Below are positions 45,197 to 57,925 of a DNA stretch of 64,000 nucleotides, piece after piece. Within the stretch, counting starts at the first letter, position 1; each line of letters begins with the position of its first letter. The stretch lies in the NCBI GenBank assembly GCA_030549175.1, contig JAUKUA010000005.1, positions 3,410,001-3,474,000 on the forward strand. Direction: 5' to 3'. Position numbers and translations under genes: made by a program. The notes under the pieces are model-generated. The model was not told where the DNA came from and ran no database searches. It saw only the letters and a list, made by a program, of their open reading frames with translations. Origin of the DNA: Lasiosphaeris hirsuta. Taxonomy: Eukaryota > Ascomycota > Sordariomycetes > Sordariales > Lasiosphaeriaceae.

Positions 45197-48100
45197 GGTC
45201 ACAACGGCTGTTGCGAACCTGCGATATGTCGATGTATTGTTTGGCCGGAAATAGCGGGATTATGAAGTGGGTGGAGATCAGTATATATGATTTGTGGAGA
45301 AGAGGATGAGGCAAGGAGGTAGCAAGTCGATGAAGGTGTCAAATAGGTTTGGCGAAGCAAAGATGCCGGCGAGTCGAGGAAATTGGCTGAGTCGTCGATG
45401 AAGGGGCGCAAGAGCAGTGAAGGTTTATTTTAGCTTATCGACGCTGGGATTGCTTTGCTGAAAACCGCAAGGAAGGCCCAGCGTGGAGCAGGACTAAACG
45501 GAGTCTGCCAAAATAAGCACCAGAATGCAGTCGCGAGACTAACATGACGGCGGCGGGGGGATCATGCGGCCATGACCCAATTCGTGGGCTAATGCAGAGG
45601 GGTAGAGATGGAAAGAGAGTCGCAAAAGAATCAGCTGGTTGTCTCGGGCCAACAGGGAGATGCGATAGAAGAGTGGGGGAAGGCGGTCCTGATGCTGTGG
45701 CGCCTGAGAGCAGAGGAAGAGGTGAGGGTAGAGAGGGTAATGGATATCGAGCTGTGATGCAGTGAGACGGTTCCGTCTGAGAAGTGAGATGGCACGAGGG
45801 AAGAAGTAGCAGGTGCAAGGCGGGCTGCAGATGCGCTGCGATTGACGTGGACGCGCTGGTGAAAAGGTCAGAAAAATTTCGTTCAATACAGAGACGAGAG
45901 GCAGTCTTCACTAACAAAGCGGAGGCCACGCGCGCGCAGGCACAATGTCGATGCGGTGATGAAAGGGAGGGAGTCGACTTCTTGATTTGGTTCCCGAAAG
46001 AGACTCGAACAAAGCTTTGGCCGCGGTTGCTGTAATTGATGCAGGACCCTGACTGGACTGGCAGCGCCCTCGACAGCAACCCAATGGCGATTGGAATGGC
46101 TTGCATGGCTTGTCAATGACTGCAATGGCTGTCTGCCGTGATCTGTTCCCCCCCAGTCGACGTGCCAAGTCTCAGATGGGCCTAGACTCGCAGCTCTCCC
46201 GAATCGAGAGAAGTGCCAAGGCCGTGGGCCCGGGGGCGCCCGGTAACGTCAATGGCTCTTCACTGGCACTTCACCATCCCCGTCACTTGCACTATTCAAT
46301 GGCAGTCGCAAAGTCCACAGCGTGTGGGAGGCACGCCTGCGGGCACGTGGAGGGAGGCGCAGCAGGTGAATTATCTCAATCATGCCGATAGTCGCAGTGC
46401 AGCCGCTACCACCCTATATTGACGCTCTAGCACAGGCACGGGAAGTAGCGAAACGAAGCGCAGCATGCTGACCTCGACGACGTTTGGCACCGTGAATGGG
46501 ACCTGCCAAGCCCGATAATCCGCAACCCATGCTCACCCATGCTATCTGCTGCATGGGATTCACAGATGCCGGCCCCCAATTCGCTGCCAGGAACAAACCA
46601 ACCAACCGGACGGCAAGCCCCTCCAGCGCTCGAGCTCCCAGCGAAAAAGAAGCGACAGGCCAGCTCAAAAAGCACACAGACGTCAGCGACCCACAGGTCG
46701 GGGAGTTGCTGATAAGACACTTCGACACGACACCGACTTGACACCGACTGCGGCGGCGGACGTCCCGACGCCCCAACACCCGCGGGAGGTGACGAGACAT
46801 CGCCAAACCTGATTCCCGTATCCTGTTTTTTTTTTCCGTCGCCTTCTCGCCGACTACGTTAGTAACGGCACTTGAGCGACAACGCCCATCAGCCCCATCA
46901 CACCACTGTCGCGTCTCGGCACACCGGCAGCTGGCTGCCACTGGCCACTACATATGTTTTGCTTTTGTTCAGGAGTCGCTTCGACTTCTATTATTGATAT
47001 ACGCAGCCGGCAGCGTATCAGTACACAAATACGATTGCTTGCTGGAAGCCCATAATCACGCAATCTGACAAAAAGCTGCATTCTCCATTGTGAATCACAA
47101 CATGAGCGTTTTCGCAGAGGCCTCGCGTTCTACAATCTGGAAAGGTATAACTTGACATGATATAGGCAGGGTAGCAGTCTGTCAAGGAGAGGATTGGCCG
47201 ATTGTTTCTGATCTCGATGTTTGACCGCGGCCGCTTCCCGGTTGTGCAACCTTAAACACGCTGACCCCGAATGCATGCATGCTCCCATTCTTCACGTGCA
47301 GAAAGGCGGTTAGAAGTCGCATATCTACCGCAATACGCACTTCATTCCTCGATTTGGAACCAAATTAGGTGTCAGGAGCGGTCGCATTATGGCCTGCAGC
47401 GCTCAGAGGGGATGCTGCTATCCCCGACGCACAGTTGGAAAAGGTCTTTGCAAAGTTGCAGTAGTTATCTACACAAAAGCTTCCATTCGTTCTTCGGATC
47501 CTTGCTGCATCACGAAAGAGCAATTATGCTGGTGATGCCATGCACCCCAGGCCCCTTCCCTTGATTGCATCCCAAATGCCTTTTCACTGGCAAAAGGCCT
47601 TTCTAGTCTTACAAAACACCTATCATGGTGCATCTCGAGCCTCCTTTGCTGGCCCCCAACGAGGTCCCACGATATCGTTGACTTGGCGTTATTGGTCGGT
47701 TATGTAGATGGCTGCAGCTGGTATCAGTAAGGGGTTTGTTTGTTTAATGTACGCCATCCACCGACTTACTGCACGTCTTCCTAAGTGGTGGTGTTCATGC
47801 GTCAAATACGGCCCCCGTGGGGCAGCCGTCCCGGCCCGGATCGATGAAGATCATTGAAGAAATTTTCTATGAGATGGGCAGTTAGGTTCGGAATCGGGAA
47901 CGGGTGAGTCAGAGCAGCGATGGGGCTTGTTCAAAATCAGGAAAGAGGTGTTGTATCTTGGCTATCTGCACGCACGGGTCGCCCTTTCTGGTAATAACCC
48001 GCCAGTTCAGAGCATCTCTGACTAGCTCGTGCCACCCGGTGTCAAGCACACCAGGTGACGTGCTCAGTTTCCTTGTCTAGGCGGTGCTTGTACGTGGCTG

Positions 48101-49172
48101 GATCAAGTGGAAGATGTTTGTGAGTGGGGTTTGTCTGGTTACTGTGATGAAGGGACGGAGGGCGAGAACCGGAGTTTTTGAAGAGCAAGTACAGAGGGCC
48201 GAACGGCGAGACTGAGACTTGGTTTTCCACAGTTCCTGAAATCAGGGCAGAGGGTAAAGACTTAAGTTTCTGAAGGATGCGAACGAAACGCCAGATAGGT
48301 GATTTTTGTGACCTAGCTTTCCACAGTTCCTAGAATAGACCCAGAGGGCTGAGATGGGAATGGATGGGAAGGGGCTTATTTATCTCGGTGGAGGATAACC
48401 AGAATGGTTAAGAGGGCGACAGTTTCGAGTGTATTCGAATATTGCAGGGCCCGACTTCCTCGAGGACCCCCGAGGACCCCCGTGACTAACGCCAGCGACG
48501 TCTGGGAGCGGCGTGACCACGCACCTGAAGGTCTGACCTTCGAGAGAGGTATATCTATGAGTTCCAGTTTCTTGCCAAATAACACCCCTGTCACTGGGGT
48601 ACAATAGCCCTGCGGCGGGGGTGCCGGCTAGACGACAACTAGACTCACCAGTACCGTTAGCCCTGATTCGCCAGGCTATGAGTTCGATTCACGTTCGAGG
48701 AAAATCCATCCGGGGATTTTGGTAACCACCACCTCCCCTGGCTCGCCCTCTCTCTCCCAAGAAGGAAGAGAGGGCCGTCCAGGGGGGCTGGGCAGGTGAG
48801 CTTTTGATTTTTTTCTCTTTTTTTCCTCTTCATCGAGTACCCACCAAATCTTGAAGGGCCAAGATGGTTTAGGTTCTAGAGAGAAAAAGAAGGTGTGGCG
48901 TGCGGAAGGTATGGTACCAGGTGAGAGAAAAAGTATAGAGGTAAAACCAACTTTTCTGCTGAGGTCAAGGCCAAATGCAGATTCAGCAGTGAAAATCTAT
49001 CGCACACACTTCCCCAAGACGCTCTGGTTGAGAGACGCATCTAGAGTAGAACCGTCAGAGATGTACAACGTTGTAAAAAGGTTGATTTCACCGCGATCGC
49101 AAGCTCCAAATCGAGGTCACGGTCGCGATATTACAACACCAGACAGCCTAGTTGCCGACGCGACTGTCCGTG
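45197..49172. other. 4-kb gene-free gap
   Basis: Only shadow frames, in all six frames. The left part is the TRK promoter. It holds small direct repeats (GAGGACCCCC twice at 48461-48481; TTTCCACAGTTCCT near 48224 and 48319) and an AAAGGCCTTTCTAG motif near 47600 that recurs at 63037. A TTCGATT loop near 48690 was checked for a tRNA and failed. Confidence 0.6.
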
Positions 49173-50535
49173 ATGTTGAACAGCGAGTCTAATAAACTTG
49201 ATCGAAGAAAGGAGATTATGGAAGGGGTGCCGTGTCTGGGCGTCGAATCTGCCCCTGACGTGTCAGACAGCGACGAGACGATCGATAATGCGTCACAGGT
49301 AGCGGTAGAAGACAGCGAAGCGACTGTGGAGCAAACTCCAGAGGCCCTTTCCAATAGCGACAGCACAGCTACACGATCACGATCACGTCCATTGAAACGC
49401 CGCAAGATACAACGCGCCCTCCCATTGAAATGGCAGCTAGAAAGGTTAGATCATATATCCATTCCGACTCCCCTGAACCCCTTAGCCACGACTAACACAT
49501 CCACACAGGGCCGGACACAGACTTGCTCGGAACACCATCCGTACCGTTCCAAGGGAGATAATCGCGCTCATCTCTAGGGCACGCGACTCCGAGAGCTGCA
49601 TCGAAGCCTCCGTCCTGCTTGAGCGCACCGATTCATCCAACTGGTCGTACGTCCCCCAAGCCCCCAAACCCATCCTAGCCAACACTGACAGCCGAAACCC
49701 CAGACCCCAAGCCCTCCACCTGGTCACACGGCACCTGCTCGTCCACCCCTCCCACACCTTCACCTCCGCATTCATCCGGGACACCCTCCTTTATCACATC
49801 CGGCGCGCCGTCTTCGCCGCTCTCGAAGAGAGGGGCACCCAATCCGACCCCGAGTCAATTCGCATCAACCCCATCCTCTTCTCCACCCTCATCGAATGCG
49901 CCAATACCCGCCCCGACTCGTTCTTCTTCGGCTACATCTTCGGCCTTGTCAGGGAGGGCTGTAGCCGCCACGACGCCGAAGTAGCCGCCGCGGTGATCAG
50001 ACGTGCTACGCTCCCCATGGTCCGGGTGAAACATAGGTTGAGCAAGGAGGGTCTTGAGGATGACGACGAAACTGAGGATGAGCTTGGGGATGTCCCCACG
50101 GGAGCGACGTTGAATAACTGGGATATATGTTTGGAAATGCTGTGCGAGATGGGCGTTGCGGCGGAGACGGGACAGGAATTTATGAGCGTCCGGAAATTTC
50201 CATGCCCGGACCCTAAGGGATGTGTTCGGGCTATCTTGGAGGCGGTGTTGGAGAGGATGAAGGAGTCTAATGTTGAGATGCCGGCCGGGGCGGTGATGGG
50301 TGTACTTGAGTACTTGTTGTGCTGGGAAAGCACGTGGCCGGTTCCGGGTGTATTTCAGTGGTGCCTAGGCACCTTTATTGACATTTACAAGCGGGAGTAT
50401 GATGGCAAGCCAGACGAGAAGGTGCTTGATGGGTTGCAGTCGCTTAGGTGTACAATCAATGAGTCAGTAGCTCATGAGTACAGCGGCGAGTGGCAGCGCG
50501 AAATGAAGCTGAAGAGACGGCCGAGACGGGGTTAG
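49173..50535 (+). CDS. Hypothetical protein with basic-rich N-terminus
   Basis: Exons 49173-49444, 49509-49646 and 49704-50535, 413 residues; phases agree. The second intron (57 nt, GTACGT...CTGAC...CCCAG) is in frame, so its removal is likely but not certain. The N-terminus is acidic and Ser-rich, then a possible nuclear signal PLKRRKIQR, then a helical body (LPLKWQLERAGHRLARNT; FTSAFIRDTLLYHIRRAV) and a basic C-terminal end LKRRPRRG. I do not recognise a domain. The coding nature is well supported by frame continuity over three exons; the function is unknown. Confidence 0.75.
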
Positions 50536-50916
50536 GCGGTCCATGTTTAATATTTGGCATACCAGTTATTGACATAGCGCCGCTTGCTGTTTGATTGCAG
50601 TTGCTCGAGCACAAGCAAGGAAATGTGCACATACCCGGCAGGCTGTGCTGTTTGTTTATCGGAAGCATACACTTTCTGCGGAGAAAACAGGGGTTATCGT
50701 TAGGGAGGCAAGAGAGCTAGATTACAGTAAATGGCGACATATCCCTTAGTATGGCCGAAAGAAAGGGGTTTGTTCCCCGGCTTGTCCCCGAAAATGGTTG
50801 TATGATGTTACATAGCGACCCAGCGACGCCGATACCCGGGAAGCTCTCAATCCCAAGCACCGCTCTTCTACACCATCTTTGGTACATGATATACAAGCTT
50901 GGTCGTCTCAAAAGCC
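50536..50916. other. Convergent 3' flank
   Basis: Spacer between the hypothetical gene and the bL19m gene, both ending here. No feature was seen. Confidence 0.6.
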
Positions 50917-51803
50917 CTACTTCTTCTTGCCCTTCGCAGCAGCAGCGGCAGTCTTCGCCGCTGCTGCCTTGGCATTTGCCTTGGCCGCGCCCCTCGTCGT
51001 CAATACCTTCCTCGTCTTCTTCCACGCGTGCACCAGATCTGCCACACTGCCCATGTCGTGCTTGGGCTGGCGCATGTACGTCAGGCGGGCTCTGCGGGCG
51101 CGGCGGGCGCGCCTCTTGATGATCTCAATGCCTGCTACGTTGCGGTTGTAGATCTTGTACCACATCTCTACACCAATCTTGCTGAGATGGTTGCGCAGCA
51201 GGATAGCCGTGTCGATGCCCGCCCGCCTAATTGACAGGCACACACCCGCAAAAGGCTCTCCTCCACGCCTATGGGTCACCATCAACACATCGCCAACGCG
51301 GGCCGCATTGCGCGTCTTGGCGAAGAGGGCGGTACGGGCACCCGTCGGGTCCATCTTCTTGATCTGGTCGGCGTGGAGGAGCGGCATTGGGTCTGGGGGT
51401 ACGACCACGAGGCCGGAGACCTTGCCGCCGACGGATGCGTTGGGAACGACTTTGTCGGGCTTGCTGTTCTTGCTCGTTGGCGTGGGAGGTCCTTTCAGTG
51501 CTATCGGGGGGGCGTAGACGGCGAAGGCGGAGCGGAGCTTCTTTGTCTTCTGATCGATAAGCCGGACTGTGTGCATAATGTTAGAAACATGAGCGCCACA
51601 CCAGCATATTGGCAAGCCTGGTCAATTGGAGAGGGCATACAGAAGTTGTGGTCGGGGACGGCGTCAGGACTGGGCTTTTGTTTGCCCTTCGTAGCGACAG
51701 CGGTCGCCATTGATCTGTTGAACAGCACCTTTTGTTGCCTCACCTGCCGCAGACTGGCCTTCAGGTAGCCTAACGGCCGCCTGGAGAGTGGCGTGGCATT
51801 CAT
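50917..51803 (-). CDS. IMG1: Mitochondrial ribosomal protein bL19m (IMG1)
   Basis: Large-subunit protein of the mitochondrial ribosome. Exons 51803-51641 and 51566-50917, 270 residues. The N-terminal presequence MNATPLSRRPLGYLKASLRQ is Arg-rich and lacks acidic residues. The L19 domain contains KTRNAARVGDVLMVTHRRGG, then FAGVCLSIRRAGIDTAILLR and EMWYKIYNRNVAGIEIIKRR. The C-terminus is a long Ala/Lys tail. It stands head to head with another mitochondrial gene; the starts are 297 bases apart. Confidence 0.92.
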
Positions 51804-52100
51804 TGTGTTGATATTTCGTCCCCTTTGAGAATCCGCAGATCGGGCCAAACGGTGCTCGCTCAGCCGGGGAGCCGGCCTGAAGCTTTTTGGTCGACGTTGA
51901 AACCTCGAGCAATTGCACCGTCTCATTGGCCGCAGTGGAGAGAAATTCAGCGTTCGGCCCCATATATTTTTGCTGCAGTCCAATCAATGCAGCCGACATG
52001 AGCAGGGGTAAATTTCGCGGCAACCCTCAGCGCGGCTCCAATTCCTCGCATCATCGCCCGCACCTTTGCCTGCTCGACGCCATCGACCAAATCTCGAGCT

Positions 52101-53398
52101 ATGTCTAGCATAGCCCCCACAAACGCCCTCAGGGCAGGGAACAAAGTCCTGGGGGCCCTCTCCAGGACGGCCGCCCTGCAGCGCCGGTGTCTTTCCACAT
52201 CTCAATCCCGTCAAGGTACGCTCGCTCCCAGTCAATGAGTCTATCTCAACGCTGGCTCCCGCTGACTGAATTGCCCCTGACAGCCACACATGTCATCAAA
52301 TTCTCAAAGACCAAAGATGACAAGCTTAACGAAATACTCGCAACCATTCGGGACAAGATTATCCTCCCGTCGTACTTGCCCCTCGACCAGCAAAAGAGGT
52401 TGTACAACGAAAAGTACAAGGCGGCACTCGAAGCGGATCCCATCATCCTGACCATTGACGGCGAGGAGCTGCGCTTCAGCCACAGGAACCGGCTGTCCGA
52501 CCTTCCCAACACCAAGAAGTCCTTTAAGATGGCGGTCGATGCCATGACAGCCATCAAGGACTTCCAGAACCTGTCAAAACTGCTCGAGGGCGTCACCCAG
52601 CACGCCGGGCGCAAACTCGACCCGGTTTTCTATTCCATGTTAGTGCGGAGGGCGGGCCAGACTGGTAATATCCAGGTAATCCTCGATGCTGTCAGAAACG
52701 TCAAACGTACCGGCCTCAAGCTCGATCAGTCGGCCACCATCAACGAGCTGCTCGTTTGGATCCAGAAGGAGGCCGTTGGCGCCGGCTGGCAAACAAGGGC
52801 GCTCGAGTTGGCCCTGAAGAGGACGCAGCTTGTACTCGATCTGCTTGAGGGCGAGCCGAGACACGCGCCAAAGCGGGCGCGCGGGCCTGAGATTAGGTCG
52901 TTTCCCTTTTTCAGGGACCCCCAATTCCTTGCAATGAGGCTAAACCTGGCGGCTGCCCTGGCCATCAACCAGAAGGGGGGTAAGGGTACAAAGGAGAAGG
53001 TGGTCAAGTATGCTGAAGAACTGGTCAAGCTATGGCCTAAGGGGGCGGGTCTTCTGGACCTGGAACCTGCCGAAGCCTACAAGTACCCATTTGAGATGGG
53101 TTACATGTTGAATCGTAACGTGTATCTGTGGGCTGCCGCCCCGGTACTTAGCGGCCTCACACTCGCGGCCAAAGTTGTCGAGTCGGAACTTGCCAATCAG
53201 CTTCTGAAGAGAGCGAAGCGAGTGGAGGGAGAGGTAATCACGGCTTTGGAGACAGCTGAGGCGGGGAGGGGCGTGGTGCTATATAAGCAGATATTCGAGG
53301 AACAACCGTTTGAGAAAACGCTGAAGGCGGAGGAGTCAGAAAAGTTAGAGAAGACAGGGCATGTAGAAGATATTGAGAGGGCAAAGGAGGCAGCATAA
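52101..53398 (+). CDS. Predicted mitochondrial protein with PPR-like helices, unknown
   Basis: Exons 52101-52215 and 52284-53398, 409 residues. The N-terminus (MSSIAPTNALRAGNKVLGAL then RRCLSTSQSRQ) is a typical mitochondrial presequence with an R-x-x-S processing region. The middle has helical pairs resembling pentatricopeptide repeats (LDPVFYSMLVRRAGQTGNIQ; AVRNVKRTGLKLDQSATINE). Near the C-terminus a hydrophobic stretch (LWAAAPVLSGLTLAAKVV) could be membrane-associated. The tail is Glu/Lys-rich. I cannot name the family. The shared promoter with bL19m suggests a role in mitochondrial gene expression, which is inference. Confidence 0.8.
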
Positions 53399-53499
53399 GC
53401 CCCATAAGTCAGTAAGGGAATGGGGTAACGGGGTGTATATGGGCTATGTACGGTATATGTATCGTATCTGTAACATTAGATTTATAAACAAGCCGCCAA

Positions 53500-54636
53500 T
53501 CATGGCAAGACTATGTATTTGTGTAAACGTTCAGGGACAGCTGAGAACAGTTTCTTCTCCTCGAGCCACTTCCTCGAGAACAGGCGTTCGGCGTAGCGAT
53601 ACGCGCCATCGCATAGGATCGTCACAACAGTATTGCCCTTGCCTAGCTTCTCAGCCACCTCCTTGGCGGCCACGACGTTGAGCGCTGAGCTCGCGCCGAG
53701 GTAGAGCCCCTCCTCATCCAGACAGCGGTAAACCATCTCGATGCTCTTCTCATCGCTGATGTGTAGCGACCCGTCAATTACGCCGACTTCGCCCTTCAGG
53801 TTGTCGGTGATGCGACCTTGCCCGATACCCTCGGTAATGCTCGATCCAGACCGATCAATTAACTTGCCGCCCGAACTAAAGTACGAGTGCAGCACGCTGC
53901 CGGGCGGGTCGGCTAGGAAACACTTGACTTGGCCCTCTGAGACATCTTTGAGGTAGTGGGTGACGCCAGCGAGGGTGCCGCCGGTGCCGGTGGCGCAAGT
54001 GAAGGCGTTGACCTTGCCGTTGGTCTGGTGCCAGATCTCGGGGCCGGTGGAGAGAAGGTGGGCGCGGCGGTTGGCCGTGTTGTCAAACTGATCGGTCCAA
54101 ACTGCGTTGTCGAGAGTCTCGGCATGGCGCTTGGCCTGGTGGTTGTAGTTCTGCGGGTTGTCGAAGGCTACGGCGGGCACGGGGTACACCTCGGCACCCA
54201 GCAGGCGAAGCAGGTCGATCTTGCCCTGCGACTGCGTGTCGGGCATGTAGATGACGAGCTGGTATCCGAGACTGCGGCACACGTGCGCGAGACCGATGCC
54301 CGTGTTGCCGGCGGTGCCCTCAACCACGGTACCGCCCGGCCGCAGCAGCCCCTTATTCTCGGCATCCCGGACGAGGAACAGCGCTGCCCGGTCTTTGACG
54401 GACCCGCCCGGGTTCATGAACTCGGCCTTGCCCAGAACCTCACACCCTGTCTCCTCCGAGAGCCGGTTTAGCCGGATCAAGGGCGTGTTACCAACGGCAT
54501 CTGACAGGCCCTTGGCGATTCCCTGCGCCTTAGAGATGGCGATGAGTTGTGGGTTGATGTGTTTGGACCCTGCGACGGGGACAATGTCCATCCGCCGCGC
54601 GCTGGTCGCAAAGGTGCGGATGCTATGGCGGAACAT
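53500..54636 (-). CDS. PLP-dependent cysteine synthase-like enzyme
   Basis: Fold-type II PLP enzyme of the O-acetylserine sulfhydrylase/cystathionine beta-synthase group. Single exon, 378 residues, starting [20 protein letters not shown], a probable mitochondrial signal. PLP lysine K81 in [13 protein letters not shown]; substrate loop [14 protein letters not shown]; phosphate-binding [16 protein letters not shown]. Sequence features such as [19 protein letters not shown] fit fungal cysteine synthase 2 (yeast YGR012W type), which may sit at the outer mitochondrial membrane and whose physiological substrate is not settled. No heme or CBS domain, so not cystathionine beta-synthase. Divergent from SWC2. 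Confidence 0.92.
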   Translation of the reverse strand: MFRHSIRTFATSARRMDIVPVAGSKHINPQLIAISKAQGIAKGLSDAVGNTPLIRLNRLSEETGCEVLGKAEFMNPGGSVKDRAALFLVRDAENKGLLRPGGTVVEGTAGNTGIGLAHVCRSLGYQLVIYMPDTQSQGKIDLLRLLGAEVYPVPAVAFDNPQNYNHQAKRHAETLDNAVWTDQFDNTANRRAHLLSTGPEIWHQTNGKVNAFTCATGTGGTLAGVTHYLKDVSEGQVKCFLADPPGSVLHSYFSSGGKLIDRSGSSITEGIGQGRITDNLKGEVGVIDGSLHISDEKSIEMVYRCLDEEGLYLGASSALNVVAAKEVAEKLGKGNTVVTILCDGAYRYAERLFSRKWLEEKKLFSAVPERLHKYIVLP

Positions 54637-55168
54637 GGTGAAGGTAGTCTCTGGGGATGAGCGGACAGCGCGGGATTAACTATGCGTAGAACAAGACCCA
54701 ATGGCACAGAAAACCACCCCAAATGTGGGAAAGAACTAAGATCAAACCGCCAGACCGTCAAAGGGCGCGATCAATGATGGCTGGTGGGGTCGATGGCGCC
54801 ATTAGGTACTAAGCGCTAAACCGCTAAAACCCGCCTGAAGGGTTCTGCCTGCCGGGTGCCGCTGGTCCTCTTGGCACTACGTTTGGGGCGACACCCCCCT
54901 GACCTGCCGCCCCGTCTCAGCCGCCAAGTGACGTGCCCAGCTGGGGTCGGGCGATGAACTGCGGGCTGTAGGCCTCGGAATTTTGAAGTTTCCCATGTTT
55001 GTCACAACCCGCCCCGACCAAAGGTCTTCCATTTACGACACACTTGACGCGACATTGCGCCAGCGCCTTAATTTCTCGAATTTTTCAAGGCTTAATAGCG
55101 TTCAAGAATCTGTTTAATAATCGAGGATACAAGTTGATGACTTTACTGGACACGCCACACGTGTCCCG
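54637..55168. other. Divergent promoter region, cysteine synthase / SWC2
   Basis: 532 bases between divergent starts. No other feature was recognised. Confidence 0.6.
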
Positions 55169-57695
55169 ATGGCGACCAACAAGGATGAGAGCAAGATCTC
55201 TTCGCTCTCCGACATCGATGTAACGGCCAGTAGCGATGACGACAGCGATGCAGGCGGGGGTGAACAGGTCGAGCGGGTCGAGAAGATTGAATGGCTCGCA
55301 ACAACACGCACAAAGCGATCTACGGCCGGAAACCGCATGAAGTCGATGCTGGCGATCGAGGCACCTGCCGATGACGACGATCTCGAGCTTCTCTTCGCCG
55401 AAGATGAGGACGACGCGGGATTCACGGACGATGCAAAGGATAACGCCTCTGACGTGTTGATGGACTCGTCTTCTGACGACGAGGATCAAGGAAGGGACGC
55501 GGATGATATGGAGGGTGAAAAGGAGCTGGAGCGCCAGGCACGGGAGAAGAAAAACGCCCAGCGGAAACGAAAGGCGCAAGAGGCTATCCCGGCCAAGTTC
55601 AGGAAAAAGGTCCGCATCGAGCAGCCAGCCGGTGCTGCCGACTCAGCGAGTCCAAGATCAAGCGCGCCTCCGCCTCCACAACACCCCGCGCCCTCGCGCC
55701 CAGCGCCCAGGCCAAAGAAGAAGTCGGAAAGAATGAGCTGGCTCCCATCGACAGCGGAGCTGCCGACTCGAGCCTCGGACCGCTCTACAACGAGGATAAG
55801 CAAGCAGCAACTGCACGAGAAGATGGTCCAGGATGAGGTCAGGCGCAAGAAACAGTTGGAGCGGATGGAAAAGAATGCCAAGAGGCTCGAAGCCCTGAAG
55901 AAACCGCCGATGACGCAAGCAGAACGGCTGGCGGAGGCTGCTCTTATTGAGAAGCGGAACTCCAAGAGCTTGAATCGCTGGGAGGTTGCTGAGAAGCAGA
56001 GAGAGGAGGAGCGTCTTAGGAAGATCGCCGCTCTTCACAACCGTAAACTTGACGGGCCGGTGGTCACATTTTGGAGTGGCATCCAACAACTGGAAGAGGG
56101 TCAGTTAAAGCACGTCGGAAACCTGGTTTCAATCGAAGAGAAAGCGCCTAGAAAGAAGAGGCAATCTGCCGCCGTTGCCGCTGCTTTGACAGCGGCCCCG
56201 GCAACTCTCATGGCGGCAACTCCCACGGCGCAGGAGTTAGAAGGTGGGAGGGTCGAAGATACATCAAAGCCACCATCACCAACTGAGAAGGCAGACCCAA
56301 AGCCGGGCAACATGGTGCCGGAGATCAAACCGGAGGTATCCGAACCAGCGGGGCTACCCCCGCCGTTCCCATCAGCCGGCACACAAAATCCACAACCAGC
56401 CACACTCCAGGATTCCTCTCCTAATCACCCAGTTGAAGAAGCACGGTTTACACCTACCCTGACAGCACCTCCGGCTCTAGCTATGGCTCCACTTTTGACA
56501 ACGGACACACCTCTAGCTACGGCCCCGGTTGCGGCTGTGACTTCACCAATGGTCCCAGCCTTACCTCTGGTCTCGACTCCTGCTACGGAGGCTACTCCCG
56601 CCCCCGTTCCGGCTCCAGCCCCAGTCTCAGCTCCTGCTCCAATTTCAACTCCAGCGCTATCTGTAGCATCAATGGCGCCTCCCCCTCTTCCTCTGTCACC
56701 AGATGTCAAACAGCACTCCTCAGCAGTCCTAGCTGCCCCTATTCTTGCTCCGCCTGTGGGCCTGGCACCTCCCATGCTTGGCGGCCGGATGTCTATGCTG
56801 GGCTTTTCAGCCTCAAATGGCACATCCAACTGCCTTGCACCCCCTAATACCTCACACACACCATCACCCCTCTCCCTTCCCCCGTCCACTCCGGGCATGA
56901 GAGCCCCGAAGGCGCCAAAACCTACAGTTATAGTGCCCACGGCATCTGCCACACCATCACCAAGCATACTTACTCCTCCACCTCCACCTCCACCATTACC
57001 ACCTTCCACGCCACTACAACCTACACAAGGAAATGCGTCGAGACTCTCCAAGGGTCCCGAGACACCACGGGATGCACAGTCCGAGCCTCCCCGTGAAGGA
57101 AAGGTGACGCGCAGTTGCATTATCCTGCAGAACTTTGACGAGAATGCCATCAAAGACCGCCAGGTGCAGACACAAATCCTTTTCGGGAGGAAGATGAACA
57201 AGCTCGCGAGTATGTCTAACCAGGAAACCCATCCACAAATATTTCCCCAAACCCAAGGCTAACATTTTACCAGAACCCGCCCATGCCCCTCTGTGTGTCA
57301 TTACCAACCACCCAGCCAAGTACAGAGATACCAAGACAGGCTTGCCGTACTACAACAGCTATGCCTACAAAGAGATCCAGCGCGTATACCGTGGTGACTA
57401 CAAATGGAGTCGACTGCTCGGCGCGTATGTCGGGAGCGGAAACTACGCAGCACGGGGCGTACCAGACCGATTTCTCGACCCAACCAAGAAGAGGTCGACG
57501 CCGAGGATGGCTCCTGATCAGGAGCAGAAGGGTTCTGTTCTTGTGCCCAAGGAAGATGCTGACGCGCCTACGCCGCCAAAACAGGCTGAAGCTCGGTTAG
57601 AGCCAGTTGAGGATATCAAAATGGAGGAGAGCGGCCCGGGGGTAGCAATACCTGCACCAGTAACCCAGGGCCCGGTTTTTGCCCCGATTACCTAG
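55169..57695 (+). CDS. SWC2: SWR1 complex subunit SWC2 (YL1/VPS72)
   Basis: Binds H2A.Z-H2B and targets SWR1 for H2A.Z exchange. Exons 55169-57209 and 57274-57695, 820 residues. The acidic N-terminal YL1 domain has several Asp/Glu runs and the conserved TTRTKRSTAGNRMKSML. Then come basic coiled regions and a long Pro/Ala/Thr-rich low-complexity linker (about residues 330-640). The conserved C-terminal YL1-C domain begins after the intron: APLCVITNHPAKYRDTKTGL then PYYNSYAYKEIQRV. The intron (GTATGT...GGCTAAC...ACCAG) restores that domain. Length is close to yeast Swc2. Confidence 0.93.
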
Positions 57696-57925
57696 CCCGG
57701 AAACGTATGGAGACAATGTTGTATGATACAAGCCTGTGAGGCAGTCTCGAATGAAATTGAGAATTGGAAGTGCCTCGCCGAAATTAGCGCGTCAGGCCCC
57801 GGCATTTGGTAACCAACGTTGACTGAACATCAAGCCTGCTAGCCAGATTGCCCCGACCCATTTCCCATCCATGCCATAGATATATATCCACTCTCCCAAA
57901 CGCCCAACTCCACAAAAAGGTATCG

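Noticed and set aside
45435..46106. 223-codon minus-strand frame upstream of TRK
   Set aside because: Composition is rich in Ser, His, Cys and Leu without domain or codon bias; it is likely promoter and leader DNA.
48640..48715. Possible tRNA (TTCGATT loop and GTTAGC upstream)
   Set aside because: The T-stem has a mismatch, no acceptor stem pairs, and no acceptable D-arm or anticodon arm could be folded.
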